Positions 30,248-38,838 of a stretch of 64,000 bases of DNA are shown here, in pieces. Source of the stretch: Alcaligenes faecalis (GTDB lineage: Bacteria > Pseudomonadota > Gammaproteobacteria > Burkholderiales > Burkholderiaceae_B). The position numbers and the translations under genes are program-made. The notes beneath the pieces were generated by a model, which ran no database searches, was not told the origin of the DNA, and saw only the letters and a program-made list of their open reading frames with translations. Within the stretch, counting starts at the first letter, position 1, and each line of letters starts with the position of its first letter. Location of the stretch: contig NZ_CP031747.1 in assembly GCF_005311025.1 (NCBI RefSeq), positions 248,001-312,000 on the forward strand. The letters run 5' to 3'.

Positions 30248-30258
30248 TCTAGCGGGAT

Positions 30259-30906
30259 TCAGCCTGCTTTTCTGAATGTCAGATTGACCCGGCCTGTGCC
30301 CCAGACCGGATGGGCCGGGCCCTCCAGTCTGCGTACCCCATGGAAATTCAATCTGGATGGCCCCCACCAGACCAGCACATCACCATCGCGCAGTCGCAGG
30401 GTACGCACCGGGTCGCTGCGTTTTGCACCGCCCCATAAAAACAAGGCCTCACGCCCCAGGGAGACCGAGACAATCGGATGCTGCAAGTCGCGCTCGTTTC
30501 TATCCTGATGCAAGGACATATGCGCCTGCTCGTCGTAGTAATTGATCAGACAGGTATCGGGTTGAAAAGGGCCCTGGCCCGACTCCTGGGCAATGCGCGT
30601 TAATAGTTCCTTGAATATGGCAGGCATGGCGGGCCAGGCCAAACCGCTTTGCGGGTCCGTGGGGCTGTAACGGTAGCCGTGTTCGTCCGATATCCATCCC
30701 AGGTCGCCACAACTGCTTTGTGCGGCCGACATACGATGCCCTGAGGGAACCTGCATATGCCGCCAAGGAGCGCTGTGCACCAGTTCTTGAACCGCCTGTG
30801 CCAAGCTGGCGGCATAGGGCAGGGCCAGCCCCGGAAGGGCGATCAGGCCGGTATCCAGAGTCAGGACGTTGCCGGGAACGGGATCAAACAGGGAGAGCGT
30901 GGACAT
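30259..30906 (-). CDS. DNA oxidative demethylase AlkB
   Basis: AlkB repairs 1-methyladenine and 3-methylcytosine in DNA and RNA using Fe(II) and 2-oxoglutarate. The 215-residue protein carries the iron ligands in the HxD motif (H133, D135 in SLHQDRNE) and a later His in NFHGVRR. The terminal RVNLTFR provides 2-oxoglutarate-binding arginines. The length matches E. coli AlkB. It is convergent with the amidase and divergent from the pirin gene, and no ada is adjacent. Confidence 0.94.
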   Translation of the reverse strand: MSTLSLFDPVPGNVLTLDTGLIALPGLALPYAASLAQAVQELVHSAPWRHMQVPSGHRMSAAQSSCGDLGWISDEHGYRYSPTDPQSGLAWPAMPAIFKELLTRIAQESGQGPFQPDTCLINYYDEQAHMSLHQDRNERDLQHPIVSVSLGREALFLWGGAKRSDPVRTLRLRDGDVLVWWGPSRLNFHGVRRLEGPAHPVWGTGRVNLTFRKAG

Positions 30907-30985
30907 GCGCGATAGGGCGAATAAAGCAGTGACCAGAGTATAGTAATCGGGATTGTATTTTTGCGACTTCCCAGTAGAGGTGTCT

Positions 30986-31852
30986 ATGGTCGAGCTGCTG
31001 ATTCCACAACGTCAACACAGCATTGGTGCATTTGAAGTGGGGCGCGTTCTGCCCTTTCGCCAACGGCGTATGGTGGGGCCTTTTATCTTCTTTGATCGTA
31101 TGGGGCCACAAGAGCTGACGGCACCTGTAGGGACAGAAAACGATGTGCTGCCACACCCGCATATTGGCCTGTCTACCGTCACCTATTTATTTGAAGGTGC
31201 CATGACACACCGTGACAGCCTGGGCGTGGAACAAGAGATTACGCCCGGCGCCTTGAACTGGATGACCGCTGGTTCAGGCATCAGCCATTCCGAGCGCTTT
31301 GAGCCCATGCGTACCCAAGGTGGCCGTATGGATGGCATTCAGGCCTGGGTGGCTTTGCCGGAACATAAAGAAGAGCAAAACCCGGATTTTGTGCATTACG
31401 AGGCCGAACAACTGCCTTTGATTCAGGACACGGGCCTGGAAGGTCGCCTGATAGCCGGATCGGCGCTGGGTCTGTGCAGCCCTGCCAGTGTGGCCTCACC
31501 CTTGTTCTATATGGAACTACGCGTACAAGCGGGCCAGTCTGTCCCCTTGCCAACCGGCCATGAAGAGCGCGCCATTTATATCTGTACGGGCGCGCTGGAG
31601 GTAGGCGCTCAACGCTATTGCGCCGGTCAGATGCTGGTCTTTGCCAAAGGCGACAGCCCTCGCATCCGGGCCGAGCAAAACAGCCATTTGATGCTGCTGG
31701 GCGGCGAGCCCCTGGGACCACGCCATATCTGGTGGAACTTTGTGTCCTCGCGCAAGGACCGTATCGAGCAGGCCAAGGACGATTGGCTCAATGGTCGCAT
31801 CAGCCTGCCCCCACTGGACGATGAGCAGTTCATCCCTTTACCTGCGGTGTAA
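30986..31852 (+). CDS. pirin family protein
   Basis: This is a bicupin protein of 288 residues. Pirins bind a metal, and some act as quercetin 2,3-dioxygenases or redox sensors. The N-terminal cupin has the typical metal-ligand pattern HPHIGLSTVTYLFEGAMTHRD and ITPGALNWMTAGSGISHSE. A C-terminal pirin domain (EERAIYICTGALEVG) follows. The ATG at 30986 has AGAGG five bases upstream. The longer in-frame start at 30953 lacks such a site. Substrate and role are unknown. Confidence 0.88.
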   Translation: MVELLIPQRQHSIGAFEVGRVLPFRQRRMVGPFIFFDRMGPQELTAPVGTENDVLPHPHIGLSTVTYLFEGAMTHRDSLGVEQEITPGALNWMTAGSGISHSERFEPMRTQGGRMDGIQAWVALPEHKEEQNPDFVHYEAEQLPLIQDTGLEGRLIAGSALGLCSPASVASPLFYMELRVQAGQSVPLPTGHEERAIYICTGALEVGAQRYCAGQMLVFAKGDSPRIRAEQNSHLMLLGGEPLGPRHIWWNFVSSRKDRIEQAKDDWLNGRISLPPLDDEQFIPLPAV

Positions 31853-31858
31853 TGCTCT

Positions 31859-32350
31859 TTACGTCGATGGTGGAGGTGTTTGACCTTGTACGTGGACCGT
31901 GACCTCATGGTGAATCGGAGTGTTGATGGAGCGGGCAATAAAGCAGTATTCACCTACGCGATCGTGAAGCGATTTGGACAAGGCAAGGTCACTGTCCGGT
32001 GTGATCGTGACGAAGGGGCGCAAGGTAACACTCTCGAATTGCCCAGCCCCGTTAGCCTCTTCAATCATGATGCCGGTAGGGTGGTCTTCATAGGCCGTGA
32101 CCACAATGCCGGCTTCTGCCGCTATTCCCAGGTACCAAAGCATATGACACTGAGCAATCGATGCCAGGAAAAGCTGCTCTGGGTTCCAGCGGGCTGGGTC
32201 GCCTCGAAAGGCAGAGTCTGAGGAGGCAGCAATGGTCTCCAGGCCAACTGCCATCACGTCGTGGTTACGTGAGTAGGAGCGAAGGGTGCGGGTGCCGCTT
32301 CCGGTGTTGCCGGTTCAACTGATCAACAGTTCATAGTGGTGCGTTTTCAT
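31859..32350 (-). pseudogene. OsmC-family peroxiredoxin gene interrupted by TGA
   Basis: OsmC proteins detoxify organic hydroperoxides with two cysteines. Both are present here (SIAQCHMLW and GEYCFIARS), as is the C-terminal HHEVTVHV. Reading from the ATG at 32350, codons 1-11 give KTHHYELLIS, and codon 12 is TGA at 32315-32317 where a TGG Trp would give an ISWTGNTGSGT start. After it the frame stays open to 31859. The only defect is one base, so this is a recent nonsense mutation or a sequencing error. A truncated product could restart at GTG 32257 or ATG 32254. Confidence 0.8.
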
Positions 32351-32412
32351 AGCTCTGCTCAGGCAAAGTGACAAGGAGCAAAAAGAGTAGCAGCGGGGGG
32401 CTATCGTACATA

Positions 32413-32443
32413 CAAAAAAAAGCCCTGGAAAGAATCCAGGGCT
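32413..32443 (-). terminator. intrinsic terminator on the minus strand
   Basis: AGCCCTGGA-TTCTT-TCCAGGGCT has a 9-bp stem with eight or nine T residues after it on the minus strand. It lies 224 nt after the GST-like gene stop, the nearest minus-strand gene upstream. The space between (32444-32666) shows no convincing gene. Confidence 0.85.
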
Positions 32444-32666
32444 TTGAAGGCTTGCTCATCAGGCTGGTGGATTTGCCTGTATCCGCTCTATGAGCAGACT
32501 GGTTTTTTGATTGACGAGCAAGCCGGGCAAACGGAATAGTACCGCTTGCGCAGCTTGTTTAGGAGGCCAATTGTACGGACTGGCGTCAAGCGAAACAAAA
32601 AAGACCAGTTTGATAGCAGGGCTATTGCAAATTGGCTTATAAGCATTGATTGGCGCTGCTTATCCA

Positions 32667-33374
32667 TCAATCACGGGCAGGAATGTTCAAGCCGCGTTGT
32701 ACTGCCGGGCGGGCCTGAAACTGGGCCAGAACACGGGCCACATTCTTGAACTGCTCGTACTCCACCAGCTCGCCTGCGCCGTAAAAACCGATCAGGTTGG
32801 CAATCCAGGGGAACAGGGCAATATCGGCGATGGAGTAGCTGTTGCCCACCATCCAGTCCTTGCCGTCCAGATGCTTGTCGATCACGCCCAGCAGGCGCTT
32901 GGATTCGTTGACATAGCGGTCGCGGGGGCGCTTGTCTTCAAAGTCCTTGCCAGCAAATTTGTGGAAGAAACCCAACTGACCAAACATGGGGCCTACGCCA
33001 CCCATCTGGAACATCAGCCATTGCAGGGTTTCATAGCGTTGGGCCGGGTCTGCAGAGAGCAACTGGCCGGTTTTTTCTGCCAGGTAGATCAGGATGGCAC
33101 CGGACTCGAACAAGGCCAGCGGTTTATTGCCGGGGCCATTGGGGTCCAGAATTGCCGGGATCTTGTTGTTGCTGCTGAGCGAAATAAATTCCGGGCTGAG
33201 CTGATCGTTGCGTTCAAAGCTGACCAGATGCGGCTCGTAAGGCAGGCCAATTTCTTCCAGCATGATGGATACCTTGACCCCATTGGGAGTGGGCAAGGAA
33301 TACAGTTGCAGGCGCTCGGGGTGTTGAGCCGGCCATTTGCCGGTGATGGGGAATGCGGAGAGATCGATTGTCAT
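32667..33374 (-). CDS. glutathione S-transferase, YghU/YfcG-like
   Basis: This is a 235-residue cytosolic GST-fold protein. The thioredoxin-like N-terminal domain has LYSLPTPNGVKVSIMLEEIG (the TPN motif of nu-class YghU/YfcG enzymes, which act as disulfide-bond oxidoreductases) and ends with ESGAILIYLAEKTG. The C-terminal helical domain contains YSIADIALFPW. The ATG at 33374 is preferred because the 20 residues upstream in frame do not belong to the family. Substrate unknown. Confidence 0.9.
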   Translation of the reverse strand: MTIDLSAFPITGKWPAQHPERLQLYSLPTPNGVKVSIMLEEIGLPYEPHLVSFERNDQLSPEFISLSSNNKIPAILDPNGPGNKPLALFESGAILIYLAEKTGQLLSADPAQRYETLQWLMFQMGGVGPMFGQLGFFHKFAGKDFEDKRPRDRYVNESKRLLGVIDKHLDGKDWMVGNSYSIADIALFPWIANLIGFYGAGELVEYEQFKNVARVLAQFQARPAVQRGLNIPARD

Positions 33375-33473
33375 GACGTCCTTCACAATGGGGTGTAGAG
33401 GAAGTCTTGATAGTAGCAAGCTGTACGGTGACATACCGTCGCAGCCCGCTCCTCAGTAAGGTATTTGTTCCTC

Positions 33474-33698
33474 TTAGCGGCTGCGCGGGCGCAAGGGGTC
33501 CAGCAAGGATTTCAGGCCATTGTGATCCAGCTCGTGCATCAGGGTCAGTAGCTGCCCTAGCCGCCCGGAAGGAAAGCCTTCACGGGCAAACCAGTTCAGA
33601 TAATGTCCCGGCAGGTCGGCCAGCAAGCGACCTTTGTATTTGCCGTAAGGCATGGTGGTATTTAACAGGGCAAGCAGGTCGTCGCTGGATTCAAGCAT
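33474..33698 (-). CDS. DUF3820 family protein
   Basis: This is a small protein of 74 residues with the DUF3820 core MPYGKYKGRLLADLPGHYLNWFAREGFPSGRLG. The family is annotated in some genomes as a quorum-sensing-regulated virulence factor, but its biochemical role is unsettled. It starts 6 nt after the dienelactone hydrolase stop, so the two are probably co-transcribed. Confidence 0.8.
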   Translation of the reverse strand: MLESSDDLLALLNTTMPYGKYKGRLLADLPGHYLNWFAREGFPSGRLGQLLTLMHELDHNGLKSLLDPLRPRSR

Positions 33699-33704
33699 GG
33701 GGGC

Positions 33705-34367
33705 TTAACGTAGATGGTCGGCAAAGAAAGCTAGTGTACGTTCCTGAGCCAGTTTGTAGGACGCTTCGTGAAAATCGGGGCGATGATCGCAGCCAAAACC
33801 ATGCCCGGCAGGTTCGTACACGTAAATGGTCACATCCTTTTGCGCGTCTTTAATGGTCTGAATGGCGCTGGCAGGGATGGAGTGATCCTGGGCACCAAAA
33901 TGCATTTGAACTGGAATCCTGGGCTGTTCCTGGGCGTTCTGGGCAATTTGCGAACCATACCAGCAACTGGCGGCTTTCAGGCCTTGCAAGCGGCAGGCGG
34001 CCAGCCAGCTCAAGGAGCCACCCCAGCAATAGCCGACAATACCAATCTTGCGCGAACCCAAGGCGTCCACGCAGGCCTGAATATCCAGCAGGGTCTTATC
34101 AAGCGCAATGCCGTTGCGCAGTGCCAGACCTGCTTGCACGTCCTCGGCGGTATAGCCCAGCTCTACATTTTTCTCTTGCCGGTCGAACAGGGCGGGAGAC
34201 AGGACACGGTAGCCTTGCTCGGCAAAGCGTTCGCAGGTGTTGCGTATGTGTTGATTGACACCAAAAATTTCCTGCAACACGATCAAGCCGCGTTCGGCCT
34301 GTTCATCGCCTGCGACATAGGCTTCGAAACGGTGCTGGTCTGCGCTGGTCAAGCTAAGCGTACTCAT
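33705..34367 (-). CDS. dienelactone hydrolase family protein
   Basis: This is an alpha/beta hydrolase of 220 residues. The triad is visible as Cys in GYCWGG, Asp in FGAQDHSIP and His in AGHGFGCD. The Cys nucleophile is characteristic of dienelactone hydrolases, which open 4-carboxymethylenebutenolides. The ATG at 34367 gives MSTLSLTSADQHRF. The 29 residues upstream in frame do not fit the family. No chlorocatechol genes are nearby, so the true substrate is open. Confidence 0.88.
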   Translation of the reverse strand: MSTLSLTSADQHRFEAYVAGDEQAERGLIVLQEIFGVNQHIRNTCERFAEQGYRVLSPALFDRQEKNVELGYTAEDVQAGLALRNGIALDKTLLDIQACVDALGSRKIGIVGYCWGGSLSWLAACRLQGLKAASCWYGSQIAQNAQEQPRIPVQMHFGAQDHSIPASAIQTIKDAQKDVTIYVYEPAGHGFGCDHRPDFHEASYKLAQERTLAFFADHLR

Positions 34368-34510
34368 GGCGTGTCCTTTAGCTGTAAAACAATAATTCTC
34401 TCTTATAACAGTCGCCCATACTGGGAGGCCAGCCTCAGGACGTTTACAATCCACCCAGAACGGCGGGGGTGTCTAGCTCTCGCCCAAGCCCCTCCTACTT
34501 CAATGGAATA

Positions 34511-34756
34511 ATGATGCGTGACGTGCTAATGGACAGTCTGTTCTGGACGATTGTGATGCCCTGGTTCTTGTTTTTAGGGCTATTTCTTGTTCCCAAGAAA
34601 CCTTCCTGGTTGCGAAACTACGCCTTTCCCGGCGTGTTTATTGCAGTAGGTTTGGGTCTGGTGGCTGGGGTGGCAGTCGGTGTGGGCATTTTCAGCATCG
34701 TGCTGGGCCTGATCGCCTTTGCCGTGTGCTACGAAAAGCCGAAAGCCAGCGCCTGA
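34511..34756 (+). CDS. small membrane protein of unknown function
   Basis: An ORF of about 81 residues with two hydrophobic segments (TIVMPWFLFLGLFLV and FPGVFIAVGLGLVAGVAVGVGIF) separated by a basic loop (PKKPSWLRN). I do not recognise a family. The start could be ATG 34511, 34514 or 34529, and none has a strong ribosome-binding site. It is followed by a good terminator, which supports a real transcription unit. Confidence 0.6.
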   Translation: MMRDVLMDSLFWTIVMPWFLFLGLFLVPKKPSWLRNYAFPGVFIAVGLGLVAGVAVGVGIFSIVLGLIAFAVCYEKPKASA

Positions 34757-34778
34757 GTCAGGAGCAAACGGTTTGATG

Positions 34779-34816
34779 AAAAACCATCGCGGCGTGCTGC
34801 CTGCGATGGTTTTTTT
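34779..34816 (+). terminator. intrinsic terminator after the small membrane protein
   Basis: AAAAACCATCGC and GCGATGGTTTTTTT form a 9-bp GC-containing stem extended by A-T pairs, with a T run. Confidence 0.88.
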
Positions 34817-34817
34817 G

Positions 34818-34906
34818 TCGCCGGGCCGCCCCAAGGCTCGGCGCCCCCGGCGAAACCTCCCCCTCGAGGTGGAGCGCAAGCCGAAGGCGTAGCGTGGAGG
34901 GGGGCT
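34818..34906 (-). repeat. GC-rich imperfect palindrome, probable intergenic repeat
   Basis: The segment holds GGGCCGCCCCAAGG and a long bulged hairpin whose outer arms are CCTCCCCCTC and TGGAGGGGGG. From memory, similar GGGCCGCCCCAAGG palindromes recur between genes in Burkholderiales. It directly follows the acetyltransferase stop and may act as its terminator. Confidence 0.45.
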
Positions 34907-35449
34907 TCAGCCGTCGACTGGCTCGGCAGGCGTATCCAGCGTCAGCAAGTAGAAGGCGACATCCAGCCAGCGGCCAAATTTGAACCCCACTTCCTTGAAG
35001 GTGCCCGCATGGGTGAAGCCCAGGCTTTGATGCAGATGGATACTGCCCGCATTGCTGGCATCAATACAGCCTACCAGGGTATGCACATTGGCCAGACGGG
35101 CACGCGTGATCAGCTCTTGCATCAGAATCTTGCCCAGCCCTTTGCCGCGGTGCTCCGGGTGCACATAGACACTGTGTTCCATGGTGTATTTGTAGGCGGG
35201 AAAGGCGCGGAAGGTGCCCCAACTGGCAAAGCCCATCAACGTTCCTGCATCGTTAATGACGCCGACCACGGGAAAGCCGTTGGCGCGTTTGGTGGCAAAC
35301 CAGCTCACCATGGCTTCGGGCGGGCGTGGCACATAGTCGTATAGCGCGGTGGAGTTCACGATGGCGTCGTTCAGAATCGCCAAAATAGCGGCTGCATGCT
35401 GCTCTTCATTGCAGTCTATAAAACGCAAGCCGCTTTCGCTGTCTTTCAT
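34907..35449 (-). CDS. GNAT acetyltransferase, phosphinothricin/methionine-sulfone N-acetyltransferase-like
   Basis: This is a 180-residue GNAT enzyme. The acetyl-CoA binding segment HPEHRGKGLGKILMQELI (residues about 96-113) is typical, and VPRPPEAMVSWFATKRANGFPV and LHQSLGFTHAGTFKEVGFKFGRWLD match the Pat/MnaT subgroup, which acetylates methionine sulfone, sulfoximine or phosphinothricin. The exact substrate cannot be decided. Confidence 0.88.
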   Translation of the reverse strand: MKDSESGLRFIDCNEEQHAAAILAILNDAIVNSTALYDYVPRPPEAMVSWFATKRANGFPVVGVINDAGTLMGFASWGTFRAFPAYKYTMEHSVYVHPEHRGKGLGKILMQELITRARLANVHTLVGCIDASNAGSIHLHQSLGFTHAGTFKEVGFKFGRWLDVAFYLLTLDTPAEPVDG

Positions 35450-35774
35450 TGATCCTTTCCTGTCAGGGGGAAGACCAGGGCTTCGTCGCCAATCGCGACG
35501 AGGAACTTGGCGGTCCGGGTGTATGGATGGCTACAGCTCAAGAGCGCTCGCTCTGGCCTATCGTGTGGCGTATTTTATTCCACTCTATTGGGTTTCTCAT
35601 GGGAAATTCCCATTAAGAAAATGTCGTGATTTCCCCTGGTTTGAAGCCCTGGATTCTGGCATCCAGACCTACGCCTCAGGAAAAGAAAAACGCGCAGCCT
35701 GGGCTGCGCGTTTTTTGCACTCTTGCTGCCTAGGTCAAGGCTGATCTGCTTGCCTACGCACCCATGTCCAGCAA
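35450..35774. other. intergenic region with a bidirectional terminator
   Basis: These 325 bp carry no gene I can support. The 35681-35716 stretch ACGCGCAGCC-T-GGGCTGCGCGT with an A run before and a T run after is a bidirectional terminator, and it ends the phosphonate operon on the minus strand. A GGGAAATTCCC palindrome lies near 35599. Confidence 0.75.
35681..35716 (-). terminator. terminator of the phosphonate operon
   Basis: A 10-bp GC-rich stem (ACGCGCAGCC/GGGCTGCGCGT) flanked by A and T runs, 59 nt after the stop of the last operon gene. Confidence 0.88.
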
Positions 35775-36905
35775 TCAATCGTAGCGAGCGGCGATATTGC
35801 GTTCACCAATGGCCAGACCCGTGGTCATCCCCAAACCCGTGTGCATAACCGTCACTTGCGTACTGCCATCGGCCTGCAAGACAGAAAATGGAGCCGGGCC
35901 CTTTGCACCGTATACCCCTTGCCAGCGTTGCAGCACCTGCACCGGGCAACCCAGCACGGTTTCTGCCAGAGCCAGCAAGTACTGGTCTGTTTCTTCCTGG
36001 TTGAAGGGGCTGGCTTGCTGGCCGTAGTCGTGCGAGTCACCAATAATCAGATCCCCGTCCGGGGTGGGGCTAATCAGCAAATGAATGCCTTGATCCAGCA
36101 GGACGCCATGACGTTGCTGTACTTGCTTGCGCAGTGTGTCTGCCAAAGGCAGATCGCTAAAGGCACCATAGTGCAGGCAGGACAAACCTGTCAGCAAAGG
36201 TCGGTCCAATGCCCAGCCTGCGTCCTGTGCACGCACTTTCAGCATTTGCAGACGTGTCACCGACGGCTTGACGGTATCGAGCAGTTCGCGATGCAGGCTG
36301 CTGTAGTCGTGACCGGGGCACACAAAAATGCTGTTGGCGGTGAAGTTGCCCACGCTGCTGTGTACCTGCCCCTCTTGAGCATAGTGCACATGCGCTTGGG
36401 TATACACATCCACGCCCATGGCTTGCAGGCTGCTGGTAATGGCGGGCAGGGCGTCGCGCGAGTAGATCTGCAAATCATCCAGACCTTGCAGCGCGCCGTG
36501 GTGATGCCCCAGACGGCCTTCAAAGAGTGTCGCCAGTTCCTTGCCGCTGAGCATCTGGCAGGCCACGCCTTCGTCCTTGGCACGGCCTTGGGCAAAGTCT
36601 TCCAGCAGTTCCAGTTCCAGGTGATTGCGTGCCAGGACCAGCGAGCCATTGCTGCGCACATGAAAGCCCGCTTGTGCCGCCAGATCCAGCCACAGACCTC
36701 GGCTTTGGCGTGCCAGTTCCATCATGATGCCCGGCGCCTGACCGGTCACCAGTACCTGACCAAAATTACGTATGGTGGCGCCTTGGGCCTGGTGGCTGCG
36801 CTCGAGCACAGCCACGCTAAGCTTGCGGCGGGCAGCCGCCCAGGCATGTGCCATGCCCAGGATGCCGCCCCCCACCACGATGACATCGTAGTGTTGTGTG
36901 CTCAT
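35775..36905 (-). CDS. TIGR03364-like FAD-dependent oxidoreductase of the phosphonate operon
   Basis: This is a 376-residue DadA/glycine-oxidase-fold flavoprotein. The N-terminal dinucleotide-binding motif VIVVGGGILGMAHAW is clear, followed by ERSHQAQGATIRNFG and a C-terminal MHTGLGMTTGLAIGE FAD segment. Relatives of this type occur beside 2-aminoethylphosphonate (AEP) transport and degradation genes. It is the last gene of the operon, and its ATG overlaps the solute-binding protein stop (TAATG). No PhnW aminotransferase is in the window, so oxidative deamination of AEP, or of an N-substituted AEP, to phosphonoacetaldehyde is a reasonable but unproven role. Confidence 0.82.
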   Translation of the reverse strand: MSTQHYDVIVVGGGILGMAHAWAAARRKLSVAVLERSHQAQGATIRNFGQVLVTGQAPGIMMELARQSRGLWLDLAAQAGFHVRSNGSLVLARNHLELELLEDFAQGRAKDEGVACQMLSGKELATLFEGRLGHHHGALQGLDDLQIYSRDALPAITSSLQAMGVDVYTQAHVHYAQEGQVHSSVGNFTANSIFVCPGHDYSSLHRELLDTVKPSVTRLQMLKVRAQDAGWALDRPLLTGLSCLHYGAFSDLPLADTLRKQVQQRHGVLLDQGIHLLISPTPDGDLIIGDSHDYGQQASPFNQEETDQYLLALAETVLGCPVQVLQRWQGVYGAKGPAPFSVLQADGSTQVTVMHTGLGMTTGLAIGERNIAARYD

Positions 36906-37924
36906 TACTTCTTGGCTTCCGATTTACCGTCGTAACGTTTGGTCCACTCTTCGATGATGCGCTCGCGGTTTTCAGCGGCCCAGACGAAGTTGTTGTCAAT
37001 CAGACGCTGGTTCAGGTCTGCTGGCAGGTGCGGGTTGGCCGTGGCGATAGAAGGGATGGCCAGCACGGCAAAGTTGGTCTTGTACAAGTGGTTGGCTTCT
37101 TCGCTGGCGGAGAAGTCAGCCAGTTTCTGCGCGGCTTCCAGGTTCTTGGTGCCTTTCATGATGGCAGCGGCTTCAATTTCCCAGCCCAGGCCTTCTTTGG
37201 GGAACACCAGTTCCAGCGGAGCGCCTTCTTCTTTCAGGCGAGCGCCACGGTAGTCAAAGGACACGCCAATCGTGTATTCGCCAGCGGCAGCCATATTGCA
37301 AGGCTTGGAGCCGGAGTGGGTGTAGGCACCGATGTTCTTGTGCAGACCGTCCATGAAGGTCCAGCCTTTTTCTTCACCAAACAGTTGCAGCCAGGCGCTT
37401 ACGTCCAGAAAGCCGGTGCCCGAAGAAGCGGGATTCGGCATGACGATCTTGCCAGCGTATTCGGGCTTGGTCAGATCTTCCCAGGACGTGGGCATGGGCA
37501 ACTTGTTCTTTTCCAGCTCAACGGTGTTCACGCACAGGGCGGCGGCAAAACCGTCCATGCCCACCCAGCTGGGTGGGTTGTTTTGATCGCGCATTTTGGC
37601 GTCGATCTTGTCCAGACCCTGCGGGGCGTAAGGCTGCAGCATGTTCTGGCTGGCCATCAAGCCCAGCGAGGAGCCGGCCAGACCCCAGACAGCGTCAGCC
37701 TTGGGATTGTTCTTTTCAGCCAGCAGTTTGGCGGTAATGATGCCCGTGGAGTCACGTACCCACTGGATCTTGATATCGGGGTTCTTTTTCTCGAAAGCAG
37801 CCTGGTAAGCCTTGAGCTGATCGGCTTCCAGCGCGGTGTAGACGGTCAGGGTCGTAGCGGCTTGAGCCAGGGAAGCGGCGCCCATCAAAGCGGCAGCCAA
37901 GGAGCTCAGAACAATGGTTTTCAT
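36905..37924 (-). CDS. 2-aminoethylphosphonate ABC transporter solute-binding protein
   Basis: This periplasmic binding protein has 339 residues. Residues 1-22 are a signal peptide (MKTIVLSSLAAALMGAASLAQA, cleaved after AQA). The mature protein resembles iron/putrescine-type type II binding proteins: TTLTVYTALEADQLKAYQAAF, SSGTGFLDVSAWLQLFG. The substrate is inferred from the operon, which contains phnX. The ATG at 37924 gives the signal peptide directly, and the longer in-frame start would put 38 residues in front of it. Confidence 0.88.
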   Translation of the reverse strand: MKTIVLSSLAAALMGAASLAQAATTLTVYTALEADQLKAYQAAFEKKNPDIKIQWVRDSTGIITAKLLAEKNNPKADAVWGLAGSSLGLMASQNMLQPYAPQGLDKIDAKMRDQNNPPSWVGMDGFAAALCVNTVELEKNKLPMPTSWEDLTKPEYAGKIVMPNPASSGTGFLDVSAWLQLFGEEKGWTFMDGLHKNIGAYTHSGSKPCNMAAAGEYTIGVSFDYRGARLKEEGAPLELVFPKEGLGWEIEAAAIMKGTKNLEAAQKLADFSASEEANHLYKTNFAVLAIPSIATANPHLPADLNQRLIDNNFVWAAENRERIIEEWTKRYDGKSEAKK

Positions 37925-37961
37925 GGAGAAGTGTCCTTGTGACAGCAAAAGGGGGGTGGGG

Positions 37962-38828
37962 TTAGAGAGAGTCGCCAGGGCATTCGCCCTGGGCCATCCG
38001 CTCGGTGATTTGTTCAACCACGGCAGGCAGTTGGGCAACGGTGTCGATCAGGTAATGCGGTTGGGCGTCGGCGAAGGTGGCTGCGGCGCGATCACGCAGG
38101 GTTTGGCGGCTTTCTTCGTCCAGAGCCAGAAATTCCAGTTCGGTCAGTCCGGCGGCATTGCCTGACAGCAGCAAACCTACCGTCCACATACCGGCATTGC
38201 GGCCTTCTTCAATGCCGACCGGGGTGTCGTCAATCTTCACGCAGGCACCGACATTCTTGATTTCCAGACGAATGACGTTTTCCAGGGCCATGGCAGGCCA
38301 GGGGCGTGCTTGCGGGACTTCGTCAAAGGCGACGTGGTAGTCCACCAGTACTTGTTGGCGGTGAGCGTGTTGCAGCAGGTTGTCCAGAACCAGACGCGGG
38401 TAGCCGGAGCAGGAGCCGATTTTCAGGCCTTGGCGGCGCGCCCAGGACAAGGTTTCGCGGGCACCGGGAATGGCGGCGGAGAACTCGCCCACGCGTTCGT
38501 TCTGCATGGGCAGGAAGGTGTTGTAGATACGGTCTATATCGCTGTCATCGGGTTCGCGCTCATGCAGGGCCACAAACTGGGCGTGCACTTCAGGCAACTC
38601 CAGCATGGCCTTGATGTGATCCCATTTACCGATGCCCATCGCGCTGCGGGCCTGGTCCAGGTTCAGATTCAGATCAAAGCACTTGAAGGCTTCAACCAGA
38701 ATCTGGGTGGGAGCAAAGGATCCAAAATCCACCAGTGTGCCGGCCCAGTCAAAAATCAGGGCTTCAAGGCGTGGAGTCTGGTGATTTGGCATATCAAGCG
38801 ATGTATTCGCGCAAGTTGGGGATGACAT
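37962..38828 (-). CDS. phosphonoacetaldehyde hydrolase PhnX
   Basis: PhnX is a HAD-superfamily enzyme that cleaves the C-P bond of phosphonoacetaldehyde to acetaldehyde and phosphate. The nucleophile Asp27 sits in LIFDWAGT, the Ala after Trp being typical of this HAD branch. The cap-domain Lys68 in MGIGKWDHIK matches the Schiff-base lysine of the family. VKIDDTPVGIEEGRNAGMW forms the acidic motif. The ATG at 38828 has AGGA five bases upstream. It lies between the permease and binding-protein genes of an AEP importer. Confidence 0.93.
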   Translation of the reverse strand: MSSPTCANTSLDMPNHQTPRLEALIFDWAGTLVDFGSFAPTQILVEAFKCFDLNLNLDQARSAMGIGKWDHIKAMLELPEVHAQFVALHEREPDDSDIDRIYNTFLPMQNERVGEFSAAIPGARETLSWARRQGLKIGSCSGYPRLVLDNLLQHAHRQQVLVDYHVAFDEVPQARPWPAMALENVIRLEIKNVGACVKIDDTPVGIEEGRNAGMWTVGLLLSGNAAGLTELEFLALDEESRQTLRDRAAATFADAQPHYLIDTVAQLPAVVEQITERMAQGECPGDSL

Positions 38829-38838
38829 TGCGGTCCTG

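Noticed and set aside
32315-32317. Selenocysteine reading of the TGA in the osmC-like gene
   Set aside because: The family has Trp there, not Cys, and no SECIS-like hairpin follows immediately.
32488-32670. 60-codon minus-strand ORF with a CPAC motif
   Set aside because: A single Cys pair is not enough evidence; no ribosome-binding site or family.
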